This document shows positions 35,866-44,730 of a DNA stretch of 44,802 bases, one piece after another; position 1 is the stretch's first letter, and each line of letters begins with the position of its first letter. The DNA comes from Candidatus Moraniibacteriota bacterium. GTDB lineage: Bacteria; Patescibacteriota; Minisyncoccia; Moranbacterales; UBA1568. Under the pieces are notes generated by a model. That model was given only the letters and a program-made list of their open reading frames with translations, was not told where the DNA came from and did no database searches. Location of the stretch: the NCBI GenBank assembly GCA_903854995.1, contig CAINXS010000087.1:1-44802 (forward strand), in the 5' to 3' direction. The position numbers and the translations under genes were made by a program.

Positions 35866-36669
35866 TCAGGAATGATGTTCGATACCGTCCGACTCGGATA
35901 CGCCATATGCACCGACCGACTGCGCGATGCGGATCAGCTCATGCGGATACAGACTCTCGCGACCGACCAACACACCGTCCATACGGGGTTCGAAGCAGAC
36001 CCGGTCGAGCAAGGCGGCCTTTACCGATCCCCCATACAGCACGGGTATCTTGTCCGCAACGGCCGGACCGTATAATTCCGCAAGTGCACGATGGATCACG
36101 ATCCGCATCTCGAGGATATCCTCGGATTCCGGAGTCGCGTCCGTCCCGATCGCCCACCTCGGTTCATACGCCACCAGTATCCGTTCGGCCATCAATGGGG
36201 ATACCTCGTGAAACGCGAGCGTCACCTGTTTGGAAACGGAATCCGCCTCCTCCCCGCGATCCCGCTCCTCGGATGTTTCGCCGACACAGAGTATGGGACG
36301 GATGTTCTCATGAAGCGCGGCCCGAACCTTCCACCCGACCTCCATGTCCGTCTCATGCCCATACGTGCGGCGCTCGCTGTGCCCGATAAGGGTGAAACCG
36401 CAATGGAGATCGCGAAGCATGGCGGTGGATACCTGACCGGTGAACGATCCCTCCTTTTCCCAGAAGACGTCTTGGGCACCGAGAAGGATATGCTCGGGAA
36501 GTTCGCGTGAGAAGCGCTCCAGATACACCGAGGGAGGCGTGACGACCGTCTCGACGCCGTCGATACGCTTCCCGAAAAGCTCCTTCCGGAGCGTGGAAAG
36601 ATATTGCTCCGTCTCGGACACGGAGTTCGGATTCATCTTCAGGTTTCCAATTACGTAGCGTTTGTTCAT
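35866..36669 (-). CDS. tpiA: Triosephosphate isomerase
   Basis: MNKRYVIGNLKMNPNSVSETEQYL...VSTAMLRDLHCGFTLIGHSERRTYGHE...ILVAYEPRWAIGTDATPES...VLYGGSVKAALL. Confidence 0.94.
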   Translation of the reverse strand: MNKRYVIGNLKMNPNSVSETEQYLSTLRKELFGKRIDGVETVVTPPSVYLERFSRELPEHILLGAQDVFWEKEGSFTGQVSTAMLRDLHCGFTLIGHSERRTYGHETDMEVGWKVRAALHENIRPILCVGETSEERDRGEEADSVSKQVTLAFHEVSPLMAERILVAYEPRWAIGTDATPESEDILEMRIVIHRALAELYGPAVADKIPVLYGGSVKAALLDRVCFEPRMDGVLVGRESLYPHELIRIAQSVGAYGVSESDGIEHHS

Positions 36670-36713
36670 AGGACCGGTTTCGGTATTGCCAGATATGCGG
36701 TCTCGCTTCCTTC

Positions 36714-37766
36714 CTACGCAGCCAACTGTTCGCGGAGATATTCGGCGGCACGCTCCGGCTCTATGGTCGAGACCTCTATGCCGGTCGAGAGTTCGAACCC
36801 GGCCCACACGGACGTCTTCGGAAGTATCTCGAGATGCCACCGGTAATGCGGGTATTCCCGACCATCGCACGGTGCCGTATTCAGAAAAAAATTGAATGAA
36901 GGATCCCCAAGCCCATCCCTGATGGCCTGAAGCGATTTTTGGAGAGCGTCCGCAAGCGCAATCTTTTCCTCGTCGGTTATACGTTCGAAATACGGATTCT
37001 CGGAACGCTTCGGCATGACCCAGGTCTCAAAGGCGACCCGCGACGCGAACGGACAGAATACGAGGAAATGCTCGTTCTCGTACACGAACCGCTTTCCCGT
37101 CTCATGCTCGTGATCGAGAATCGTCTGGAACACGTTCGCCCGATGGTTCCGGAAATACAGTTCCGCCCCTCGAAGCTGAAGATCGATGTATGGCGAGATG
37201 ACCGGGATAGCCATGAGCTGGGAATGCGGATGAGCGATTGACGCGCCGGCTTCCTTCCCGTGATTGTGGAAGATCTGTATGTATTTCACCGTCTTTTTCG
37301 TCATGAGCGCCAGGTATCGTTCCTGGTATGCGTCGATGACTTCGGCAACCTGCCATAATTCGAGCCCGGCGATACTCTTCTTCGGATCCCTCGTGATGAC
37401 GACCTCATGATAACCGACGCCGTTCATCGCGAAATACGGTCCCTCCGAGAGGTCTTTCGGCATCCGACCGCTCACGAACGCCGGATATAGATTCGGAATC
37501 ACCTGGAGACTCCAATCCCCGTCCGGCTTGCGATACAGGAGCACCGGCTCTTTCTGTCCGCTCGCTGCGGGATCGATGAACGGGTCGAATGCGTTCACCT
37601 CCTCATGGGCGCGATTGTGCTTGGCGAAATCGTCCGGGCGTTTCGCCCGTCCGGTCGCGATGACGACCCAATCCCCCGTAATGATGTCCTGACGGAGCTC
37701 GGACTGGGAATCGACCGGTTTCGTCTCGGCCTTCTTGTCCGCCTCGTCCCGTATTGTTATGTTCAC
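36714..37766 (-). CDS. galT: GalT-like hexose-1-phosphate uridylyltransferase
   Basis: QSELRQDIITGDWVVIATGRAKRPDDFA...YIQIFHNHGKEAGASIAHPHSQLMAIPVI (HPHSQ). Confidence 0.9.
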   Translation of the reverse strand: MNITIRDEADKKAETKPVDSQSELRQDIITGDWVVIATGRAKRPDDFAKHNRAHEEVNAFDPFIDPAASGQKEPVLLYRKPDGDWSLQVIPNLYPAFVSGRMPKDLSEGPYFAMNGVGYHEVVITRDPKKSIAGLELWQVAEVIDAYQERYLALMTKKTVKYIQIFHNHGKEAGASIAHPHSQLMAIPVISPYIDLQLRGAELYFRNHRANVFQTILDHEHETGKRFVYENEHFLVFCPFASRVAFETWVMPKRSENPYFERITDEEKIALADALQKSLQAIRDGLGDPSFNFFLNTAPCDGREYPHYRWHLEILPKTSVWAGFELSTGIEVSTIEPERAAEYLREQLAA

Positions 37767-37806
37767 GACGTTTGTGTTTGCCTCCTATTACCGGCCCGAC
37801 CCCGAC

Positions 37807-38565
37807 CTACAATTTTTCTTTGAGACGATATTCCCCTTTCCAAAGCCGCACCCGCGTTTTCCAGAGGTCGATCAGCACCTGTGTGAATCCGTTCTTTCCG
37901 GTCAGTGACACGGTCGAGCCCTCCTCGTTCATCCACCGGACCGGCATCTGCTTCACCTTGTAACCGAGCCGCTCAGCAAGCGTCACGAGCTCGAAATCGA
38001 ATCCGAATCGATCAACGACCATGCGCTTCGCGATCGCTTCCGCCGCCTCGCCGGACAATGCCTTGAACCCACACTGCGTATCCGGATACTTCCATAGGCC
38101 GAGTGCGATCCGGATGAGCCAGTTTCCCATGTTTCCCATGATGATCCGGTACTTCGGCTGCGGAACCTGAATGAAGGACTCCTTGAGGTCGCGGGAACCG
38201 ATCACGACGTCGAACCCCTTCGAGAACTCCGGCTCGAACGCGTCCCAATGCGTTATGGACGTCGAACCGTCGGCATCGAGAAACACGCGATACTTCCCTT
38301 TCGCCTCGAGCAACCCCTGTCGGACGACATAGCCCTTTCCATGGTTTTCGGGATTGTCGATGACCCGGAGATTCGGGACCTGAAGCCCGTAGTTACGAGC
38401 CACCTCCGCCGTATTGTCCGGGGAACCGTCTACGACGATCACGATCTCGTATGAAAAATCCTTCGCTTTCAGATATTTGTCGATCTCGAGCAGATTCCGT
38501 CCGATACGCTCCCCTTCGCGGTATGAAGGAATGATGATAGAAAGATATGGCGCGTTTTCTGTCAT
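37807..38565 (-). CDS. GT2 family glycosyltransferase (dolichyl-phosphate glucosyltransferase-like)
   Basis: YLSIIIPSYREGERIGRNLLEIDKYL...EIVIVVDGSPDNTAEVAR...NHGKGYVVRQGLLEAKGKYRVFLDADGSTSI. Confidence 0.9.
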   Translation of the reverse strand: MTENAPYLSIIIPSYREGERIGRNLLEIDKYLKAKDFSYEIVIVVDGSPDNTAEVARNYGLQVPNLRVIDNPENHGKGYVVRQGLLEAKGKYRVFLDADGSTSITHWDAFEPEFSKGFDVVIGSRDLKESFIQVPQPKYRIIMGNMGNWLIRIALGLWKYPDTQCGFKALSGEAAEAIAKRMVVDRFGFDFELVTLAERLGYKVKQMPVRWMNEEGSTVSLTGKNGFTQVLIDLWKTRVRLWKGEYRLKEKL

Positions 38566-38643
38566 AAATGGGAACCTATTGGATTACCTTACCGTCGATT
38601 ATAGCATGAAATTACCCTTATCGGAAAGGACGTCCGATGACGT

Positions 38644-39666
38644 TCATTCGGGAAGAATCCTGGAAACGATCTGGTCGAGTTCCTCGTCGGAATAGTATTC
38701 TACGACAATGCGACCGCCCCGTCCGGCAGGCTTGACCGCGACCTTGGTTCCGAGCACCGACGACATCCGCTCCGCCTTCTCCGCTATTTCCGGCGCGAGC
38801 GAGGCAATGCGACGCACATGCGGACGGACCTGCGTTTCCCGGGCTTTCGCTTCCGCCTCGCGGACCGTCATGCCCGTTTTCACGATCATCTCGAAAAGTG
38901 CCCGCTGCTTCTCCGGATTCAGAAGCGACAAAAGCGCCTTCGCATGGCCTTCGGAAATCCGCCCTTCCGACAGTGCACGCTGAATCTCCACCGGGAGAAC
39001 CAGCAGCCTGACCGCATTGGCGACGGCACTCCGGCTCTTTCCCATCTTCTTTGCGGCCTCCTCCTGAGTCAGACCGAATTCGTCTATAAGTCGGGCATAC
39101 GCCTTAGCCTCTTCGATCGGGTTCAGGTCGTGACGCTGGATGTTCTCGATAATGGCCAGTTCCAACTTCTCCTGCTCCTCCGCCTCCCGTATCACGACCG
39201 GAACTTTCGTAAGCCCGGCCAGTCTCGAAGCCTGAAGACGGCGCTCACCCGCGATAAGTTCGTACGTGCCGTCCGATTTCGGCGATACGACCAGCGACTG
39301 AAGCACTCCGTGCTCGCGGATGGAATCCGCGAGCTCACGAAGTTTCGACTCGTCAAAATGCAACCGCGGCTGATGCGGATTCGGGACGATGTCGGATACC
39401 GAGACTTCCGCCGGACTGGACGCATGGACTTCCGATGGACGAATCGGAGCGACCGGAGTCGGAACGGGCTCGCCCGACGGACTCTTCGCGGATGCGGGAA
39501 TCTCGACCGCCGGAAAGGACTCCGTCAGCGGACGAGTGTCTGACAGATCCACGCCTTGTGCCGCCATGGTCCGAAGCACGACTTCCTTGAACGGAGCGGA
39601 TTGGTCATCCTTCTTCGGAGGTATAAGGGACGAGAGCCCCCTTCCGAGTCCGTGTTGCTGTGCCAT
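38644..39666 (-). CDS. parB: Chromosome partitioning protein ParB
   Basis: HGLGRGLSSLIPPK...VSDIVPNPHQPRLHFDESKLRELADSIREHGVLQSLVVSP...LIAGERRLQASRLAGLTKVPVVIRE. Confidence 0.96.
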   Translation of the reverse strand: MAQQHGLGRGLSSLIPPKKDDQSAPFKEVVLRTMAAQGVDLSDTRPLTESFPAVEIPASAKSPSGEPVPTPVAPIRPSEVHASSPAEVSVSDIVPNPHQPRLHFDESKLRELADSIREHGVLQSLVVSPKSDGTYELIAGERRLQASRLAGLTKVPVVIREAEEQEKLELAIIENIQRHDLNPIEEAKAYARLIDEFGLTQEEAAKKMGKSRSAVANAVRLLVLPVEIQRALSEGRISEGHAKALLSLLNPEKQRALFEMIVKTGMTVREAEAKARETQVRPHVRRIASLAPEIAEKAERMSSVLGTKVAVKPAGRGGRIVVEYYSDEELDQIVSRILPE

Positions 39667-39775
39667 AATCGTTAGACGAATCAAAAGTATACGGAATCAC
39701 GAATCAAGCAAAGACCCTGACTCATCGTTTACAGCCGATTCCTTATTCTTCATTCCTTATGCTTCTTTCGTTATT
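39667..39775. repeat. Long imperfect intergenic hairpin (word-type) between parB and parA
   Basis: ACGAATCAAAAGTATACGGAATCACGAATCAAGC opposite GATTCCTTATTCTTCATTCCTTATGCTTCTTTCGTTATTC. Confidence 0.7.
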
Positions 39776-40562
39776 CCCGATTCACCGTCACCGCCTCGTT
39801 TCCTTCACGGGAAACGATTTCTCTGGCGACCGATTTGTACGCCCGAGCTCCCTTCGACAACGAATCGAAATCGAGGATGGACTTGCCATAGCTGGGCGCT
39901 TCGGCAAGCCGGACGGAACGAGGGATGACCGTCTCGAAGACGGGACCGGGGAAATGCGCCCGTACCTCGTTCACGACCTGCTGGGCAAGCCGATTTCGCC
40001 TGTCGAACAATGTCAGGAGCGCGCCCATAATCTTGAGATTCGGCTGGAGACGTTCTCGGACAAGCTCGACGGTTCCGAGCAGCTGTGAAAGCCCTTCGAG
40101 TGCGTAGTATTCCGTCTGTACGGGAATGACCACCTCATCGCTCGCCACAAGTCCGTTTACCGTCAAAAGGCCGAGACTCGGCGGACTGTCGATTAAAATA
40201 TAGTCGTAGAAGGACCGAAGCTGGCGAAGGACGGAGTAGAGACGGAACTCGCGAGCATCGATATGAACCATCTCGATTTCGGCTCCAGCAAGATCCTGCG
40301 CAGCGGGGATGATATGCAGGTTCTGCGTGTTCGTGGAAAGGACGATTTCTCGCGGAGACGCCGTCCCGATCATCGCGTGATACAGGTTCTTTTCGAGCCC
40401 ACGCGGGTCGATTCCAAGTCCGGACGAGGCATTCCCTTGCGGGTCAAGATCGACGAGCAACACTTTCTTCCCGAGGTCGGCGAGACATCGGGCAACATTG
40501 ATAGTCGAAGTGGTCTTCCCCACCCCGCCTTTCTGATTCACGAATGCGACGATCTTGGACAT
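39771..40562 (-). CDS. parA: Chromosome partitioning ATPase ParA/Soj
   Basis: MSKIVAFVNQKGGVGKTTSTINVARCLADLGKKVLLVDLDPQGNASSGLG. Confidence 0.97.
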   Translation of the reverse strand: MSKIVAFVNQKGGVGKTTSTINVARCLADLGKKVLLVDLDPQGNASSGLGIDPRGLEKNLYHAMIGTASPREIVLSTNTQNLHIIPAAQDLAGAEIEMVHIDAREFRLYSVLRQLRSFYDYILIDSPPSLGLLTVNGLVASDEVVIPVQTEYYALEGLSQLLGTVELVRERLQPNLKIMGALLTLFDRRNRLAQQVVNEVRAHFPGPVFETVIPRSVRLAEAPSYGKSILDFDSLSKGARAYKSVAREIVSREGNEAVTVNRE

Positions 40563-40725
40563 AGTAGAAGTCACTGACAACACACAACTAACAACCGATA
40601 ACAGAAGTCACAGAGAGAACTTACAAGTCACAACAGACAACCGACAGCATCTGACCGCTTCTTACGACTTTCTCTTCCCCGTTGTACGTTGTTTGTTGTC
40701 GGTTATCAGTGGTCTTCCCTATTAT
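40563..40725. repeat. Long imperfect intergenic hairpin (word-type) upstream of parA
   Basis: GAAGTCACTGACAACACACAACTAACAACCGATAAC opposite CCGTTGTACGTTGTTTGTTGTCGGTTATCAGTGGTCTTCC. Confidence 0.75.
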
Positions 40726-40791
40726 ATTCCATTGACACTATCTTATCAATCGCCTATCGTAGGCTTTGTACGGGGCCGAAAACGACTATCC

Positions 40792-40878
40792 GGGCGGATG
40801 GCGGAACTGGCAGACGCGCTGGACTCAAAATCCAGTGATGGCAACATCGTGAGGGTTCGACCCCCTCTCCGCCCACCA
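40792..40878 (+). tRNA. tRNA-Leu (CAA), CCA encoded
   Basis: GGGCGGATGGCGGAACTGGCAGACGCGCTGGACTCAAAATCCAGTGATGGCAACATCGTGAGGGTTCGACCCCCTCTCCGCCCACCA. Confidence 0.94.
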
Positions 40879-40892
40879 TAAAATCATCGTGT

Positions 40893-40948
40893 AACTCAAA
40901 ATCCCGGTTGGCAACATCATGAGAGTTCGAGTCTCTCCCGCGGCACCA
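40893..40948 (+). pseudogene. 3' half of a second tRNA-Leu, starting at the anticodon loop
   Basis: ACTCAAAATCCCGGTTGGCAACATCATGAGAGTTCGAGTCTCTCCCGCGGCACCA; no 5' half (D-arm/acceptor 5' strand) upstream. Confidence 0.85.
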
Positions 40949-40965
40949 CATACGAACGCCTCATT

Positions 40966-41472
40966 ATGGCCGAATACCATCCGACGACCGGAGAAGGAAA
41001 ATGCCTGTTCTGTGAAATCATATCGGGAGACCTGGAAACACCCGGGGTTTTCTGGGAAGATGACGAATTCATGGCCTGGCTCGCGATTGACCCGAATACG
41101 GAAGGGTTTTCCATCGTCGTTCCCAAGCGTCACTACGGAAGTGACGTACTCCGGATGCCGGATGATGTCCTTTCACGATTCGTCCTCGCCGCCAAGAAAG
41201 TCGCAGGAATCCTTGAAAATCGCCTTGAGGATGTCGGCCGTGTCGGGCTTATCATGGAAGGTACCGGGATCGACCACGCGCATATCAAACTGGTTCCCAT
41301 GCACGGCACCGGCTACATGAAGAAAGGGACCTGGAAGCAGATGCCGAGCGGACAGGAACAATATTTCGAACGCTACGAAGGATGGATCTCATCCGCCGGT
41401 GGACCGATGGCTGATCCGGCGGATCTGAGAAACCTCGCGAAGCGGTTGGGGAAGACGGTACGAGAAACCTGA
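40966..41472 (+). CDS. HIT-family protein
   Basis: CLFCEIISGDLETPGVFWEDDEFMAWLAIDPNTEGFSIVVPKRHYGSDV...GTGIDHAHIKLVPMHG (HxHxx motif). Confidence 0.9.
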   Translation: MAEYHPTTGEGKCLFCEIISGDLETPGVFWEDDEFMAWLAIDPNTEGFSIVVPKRHYGSDVLRMPDDVLSRFVLAAKKVAGILENRLEDVGRVGLIMEGTGIDHAHIKLVPMHGTGYMKKGTWKQMPSGQEQYFERYEGWISSAGGPMADPADLRNLAKRLGKTVRET

Positions 41473-41512
41473 ATGCTGACTCCATACGCAGGACGATCTT
41501 TGGGGGTATGGA

Positions 41513-41538
41513 AAAAACGACGTGGGTAACACGTCGTT
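41513..41538. terminator. Bidirectional terminator between convergent HIT and folD genes
   Basis: AAACGACGTGggtaaCACGTCGTTT. Confidence 0.8.
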
Positions 41539-41559
41539 TCCCGATTTCCACGACATGCC

Positions 41560-42393
41560 TTACATCGCCAGCATCGCCGTACGGCGGAGAAGGCAGGCGA
41601 CCGTGACAGGACCGACGCCTCCCGGGACAGGCGTGAGAAAGATACCGGCATCATCCCCCGCTTTCGCAACATCTCCAAAAACCCCCCCTGGGAACTCGGT
41701 GATGCCACCGTCGATGACGATAGCATTCCGCTTGAAAATATACCGCGGAAACCGCTCCGGCTGACCGGTAGCAGTTACAACAACATCAGCCGACGAAATC
41801 GTTTCCATCGACCCATTCACATCCGCCGAAAGAATGACTTCCGTTGATACGCCTTCATCAGCCAAGGCACGCCGCACGACATCGCCAAAAATGTCAGAGT
41901 TGGCAATCACGACCCCTCGCTTCCCGGCAAGCGGTACTCCGGCCGATTTTGCAAGCGCTATAATCGACCATGGAAATACGGGAATCAAATCACGATCGCC
42001 AGCGAGAAATTGGGCGATTATCTCTGGGTGAAATCCGTCCACGTCTTTCCCGGGGTCAATCGACGCAATAATCCGCTCCGTGTCGTGCCCCTCGGGCAAC
42101 GGCATCTGAACCAGAATACCGTGTACCTCGGCATCGGCATTGAATGCGTTCACGACCGATATCACGTCGTCATCAGACGCATCGCTTCGCAGCTCCCGAA
42201 GTCGCACATCGATACCGACTTCCTCCGCCAGACGGCGTTTTATATTGACGTATATCCGCGACGCGGGATTATCCCCGACCAGGACGACTCCGAGACATGG
42301 GCGGATAGTAATTCTGGAAACGATATCCTTCGTTTCCGCGAGAATCCGATTAGTGATGGGTTTTCCGTAAAGCAGCATATCAGCGAATGACAA
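41560..42393 (-). CDS. folD: FolD-like methylenetetrahydrofolate dehydrogenase/cyclohydrolase (divergent)
   Basis: PCLGVVLVGDNPASRIYVNIKRRLAEEVGIDVR...VHGILVQMPLPEG...IDPGKDVDGFHPE...TPVPGGVGPVTVACLLRRT. Confidence 0.88.
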   Translation of the reverse strand: MSFADMLLYGKPITNRILAETKDIVSRITIRPCLGVVLVGDNPASRIYVNIKRRLAEEVGIDVRLRELRSDASDDDVISVVNAFNADAEVHGILVQMPLPEGHDTERIIASIDPGKDVDGFHPEIIAQFLAGDRDLIPVFPWSIIALAKSAGVPLAGKRGVVIANSDIFGDVVRRALADEGVSTEVILSADVNGSMETISSADVVVTATGQPERFPRYIFKRNAIVIDGGITEFPGGVFGDVAKAGDDAGIFLTPVPGGVGPVTVACLLRRTAMLAM

Positions 42394-43156
42394 AAATATA
42401 GAACACGATAGCCGCGATAATACGGTATATGCCGAATCCGGTGAACGTATGCGTCTTCACGAAGGAAAGAAACGATTTCACCGCCACCCAGGCGACGATG
42501 AATGAGACGACGAAACCGACCGCGAGTACCGGCAGGTCGCCGGAAGCGAAACCATGTGCGCTCTTCAGCAGGTCGTATCCGGTCGCCGCCGCCATGGTCG
42601 GCACGGCAAGCAGGAACGAAAATTCGGTTATCGCGGTCCGCGACAAACCGAGAGAGAGCCCGCCCACGATCGTGGCCCCGGCGCGAGACACCCCCGGAAT
42701 CACGGCGACGGACTGCGCCATGCCGATCAGAAACGCCTGTTTATAGGTCATGGTCGCGCCGGTCGGCCCCTCGTCCGCGGTCCCGCGGCGCTTCAGCCAC
42801 GCCTCGAACAGGATGATGACGACCCCGCCGAGAAACAGCGTGACCACGACCGTCATGGGCGATTCGAAGAGACTCTTGATGAACCGGTACAACACGAGCC
42901 CCACGAATGCCGTCGGAAGGAACGCAATCGCGAGACGCTTCATCGTTTCCCGATCCGTCAGCAACCGTCTCGCATACAGCACGACGACTGCCATGATCGC
43001 CCCAAGCTGGATGACGACCTCGAACGACTTCACGAACACGGTCTGTCGGATTCCGAAAATGTCGGAAACGAGGATAAGATGTCCCGTCGATGAGATCGGA
43101 AGGAATTCGGTCAATCCCTCGACGATACCGAGGATGATAGCGTTCAGTATACTCAT
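42380..43156 (-). CDS. uppP: Undecaprenyl-diphosphatase
   Basis: ILNAIILGIVEGLTEFLPISSTGHLILVSDIFG...AVIPGVSRAGATIVGGLSLGLSRTAITEFSFLLAVPTMAAA. Confidence 0.96.
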   Translation of the reverse strand: MSILNAIILGIVEGLTEFLPISSTGHLILVSDIFGIRQTVFVKSFEVVIQLGAIMAVVVLYARRLLTDRETMKRLAIAFLPTAFVGLVLYRFIKSLFESPMTVVVTLFLGGVVIILFEAWLKRRGTADEGPTGATMTYKQAFLIGMAQSVAVIPGVSRAGATIVGGLSLGLSRTAITEFSFLLAVPTMAAATGYDLLKSAHGFASGDLPVLAVGFVVSFIVAWVAVKSFLSFVKTHTFTGFGIYRIIAAIVFYIFVIR

Positions 43157-43313
43157 AACTTTCAACTTTCAACTGACAACTTATAACTTTACCAACCCTC
43201 GCGCTACCGGCCAATGATTCGCGGATTACACAAACAACCAACTTGCCGTTCCATCTAGATCATTTTGTTCTCCCCGTCCCCGTTGTATGTTGTCAGCTGT
43301 TAGTTCATCATCG
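43157..43313. repeat. Long imperfect intergenic hairpin (word-type)
   Basis: TTTCAACTTTCAACTGACAACTTATAAC opposite GTTGTATGTTGTCAGCTGTTAGTTCATC. Confidence 0.75.
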
Positions 43314-43985
43314 TCAGAACAGGGTTCCCGTCGCCGATCCCGTAACGAGCGGCGCGTGTTCCGTCTTTGCGGACTCGAGCAGCTTCTTCTGACCGTTGAG
43401 TTCCATGATGGTATCCCAGCTCCGGAACTCGGGATGCTTTTCGAGAAGCTTCTCGAGGATCTCGACTGTCACCCGCACGTCCCCCGCGCCGGTATGAGCG
43501 GTCACGTGCTGCTTTCCGCAGTACAGTTTGTAGGCGGCAGAAAGGTTTCGCGGCGCGAAATTGTCGCGCGGCACGACCTTGTGATACAGGATCTTCGCGT
43601 CGAGCACCTTCTTCTGCGAGAAATCGAAGCTCTTGCCGACCGACGAGAACTCTCCCCGAAGGAACGGGAGGTCGAAACCGAGCACGTTGAATCCCCCGAC
43701 ATCCACCCCCTCGAACGCGCTCCACAATTCGTAGGAGAGCTTCGTGAACGACGGCTCGTCCTTTACGTCATCATCGTAGATGCCGTTTATACGTGACGAA
43801 TCCGCCGGTATCGACCGGCCGGGATTGATGCGCCGACACTCCGCCACGATCTCGCCCGAAGGTAAAATTTTCTCGTACGCGATCTCGATGATGCGGTCTT
43901 CGCCGGTAGTCAGGCCCGTCGTCTCGAGGTCGAAGATGACGATCGGCTTGTCGAGCTTCAGATAGTCGGTGATGGTCGTACGCAT
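43314..43985 (-). CDS. DnaQ-like DEDDh 3'-5' exonuclease
   Basis: PIVIFDLETTGLTTGEDRIIEIAYEKIL...VGGFNVLGFDLPFLRGEF...HTGAGDVRVTVEILEKLL. Confidence 0.9.
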   Translation of the reverse strand: MRTTITDYLKLDKPIVIFDLETTGLTTGEDRIIEIAYEKILPSGEIVAECRRINPGRSIPADSSRINGIYDDDVKDEPSFTKLSYELWSAFEGVDVGGFNVLGFDLPFLRGEFSSVGKSFDFSQKKVLDAKILYHKVVPRDNFAPRNLSAAYKLYCGKQHVTAHTGAGDVRVTVEILEKLLEKHPEFRSWDTIMELNGQKKLLESAKTEHAPLVTGSATGTLF

Positions 43986-44165
43986 AGGTAAAACTAACTT
44001 ACAACTGATAACTGACAACTCACAACGGGATACCGAACTCACAACTTACACCGTACAACTCACAGCACAAACAGGTAACAGAGATTCCTTTGAAGGAGCC
44101 TTTTAGCAGAATCTGCGTTTCCCATTGCCGGTTGTAAGTTGTCAGTTGTCGGTTTCTATAAGTTT
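43986..44165. repeat. Long imperfect intergenic hairpin (word-type)
   Basis: AACTGATAACTGACAACTCACAACGGG opposite GCCGGTTGTAAGTTGTCAGTTGTCGGTTTC. Confidence 0.75.
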
Positions 44166-44227
44166 CTTCCCATAGTATACCAGTCTAGGCGCGGAGAAGG
44201 GTTTTGTAAACCTCCGACTACAAAAAG

Positions 44228-44260
44228 AGACCTGGAGGAGCTTTCGCTTTCCTCCAGGTC
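44228..44260 (-). terminator. Terminator downstream of the GlcG/HbpS-like gene
   Basis: GACCTGGAGGA...TCCTCCAGGTC followed on the minus strand by TCTCTTTTTG. Confidence 0.75.
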
Positions 44261-44280
44261 ATCTCGGGGCATTATGCCAT

Positions 44281-44730
44281 TTATTTGGTCGTCCGGTAGC
44301 TCTTACGCACGCTCTCCGTCGCGTACTGTTCGTCCTCGTCTTCAGATAGGTTGCTAACACCGATCGCACCAAGGAGGTTTCCTTCCTCGTCGTAGATCGG
44401 CACGCCTCCAGCCCACGGTACGAGCTGTGCAAGACCCAACACTTCAGGAGAAACGTTTCCGTCCCGTGTCTGCCGGGTCGATTTTCCCGTATATGCGGAC
44501 TGCCTCGCTTTGTTTCCAGCGATCGCAGTCGAGGCGAGTTTGACGCCCCCCATCGTCAGAGAGATCAGATGCGCCTGGTGCCGGTCACAGATATAGATTG
44601 ATGCTACCTTTCCGGCTTTTTCGAGCAGACTCTCCGCCTCCAAGGCTATCTCGATTGCCTGAGTGGTCGTCAACCCGATCGGTTTCAATGGCGGTTCCCA
44701 ACTTCTAACGCAACGGGTACGATGATTCAA
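44281..44730 (-). CDS. GlcG/HbpS (DUF336-like) family protein
   Basis: LTTTQAIEIALEAESLLEKAGKVASIYICDRHQAHLISLTMGGVKLASTAIAGNKARQSAYTGKSTR...WAGGVPIYDEEGNLLGAIGVSNLSEDEDEQYA. Confidence 0.82.
   Translation of the reverse strand: MNHRTRCVRSWEPPLKPIGLTTTQAIEIALEAESLLEKAGKVASIYICDRHQAHLISLTMGGVKLASTAIAGNKARQSAYTGKSTRQTRDGNVSPEVLGLAQLVPWAGGVPIYDEEGNLLGAIGVSNLSEDEDEQYATESVRKSYRTTK

Noticed and set aside
34807-36075. 422-aa plus-strand ORF
   Set aside because: Antisense to gap, fba and tpiA.
40754-41133. Antisense ORFs over tRNA-Leu and its 3' half (GRGDSNSHDV..., GAAGETRTL...)
   Set aside because: Typical spurious translation of tRNA genes.
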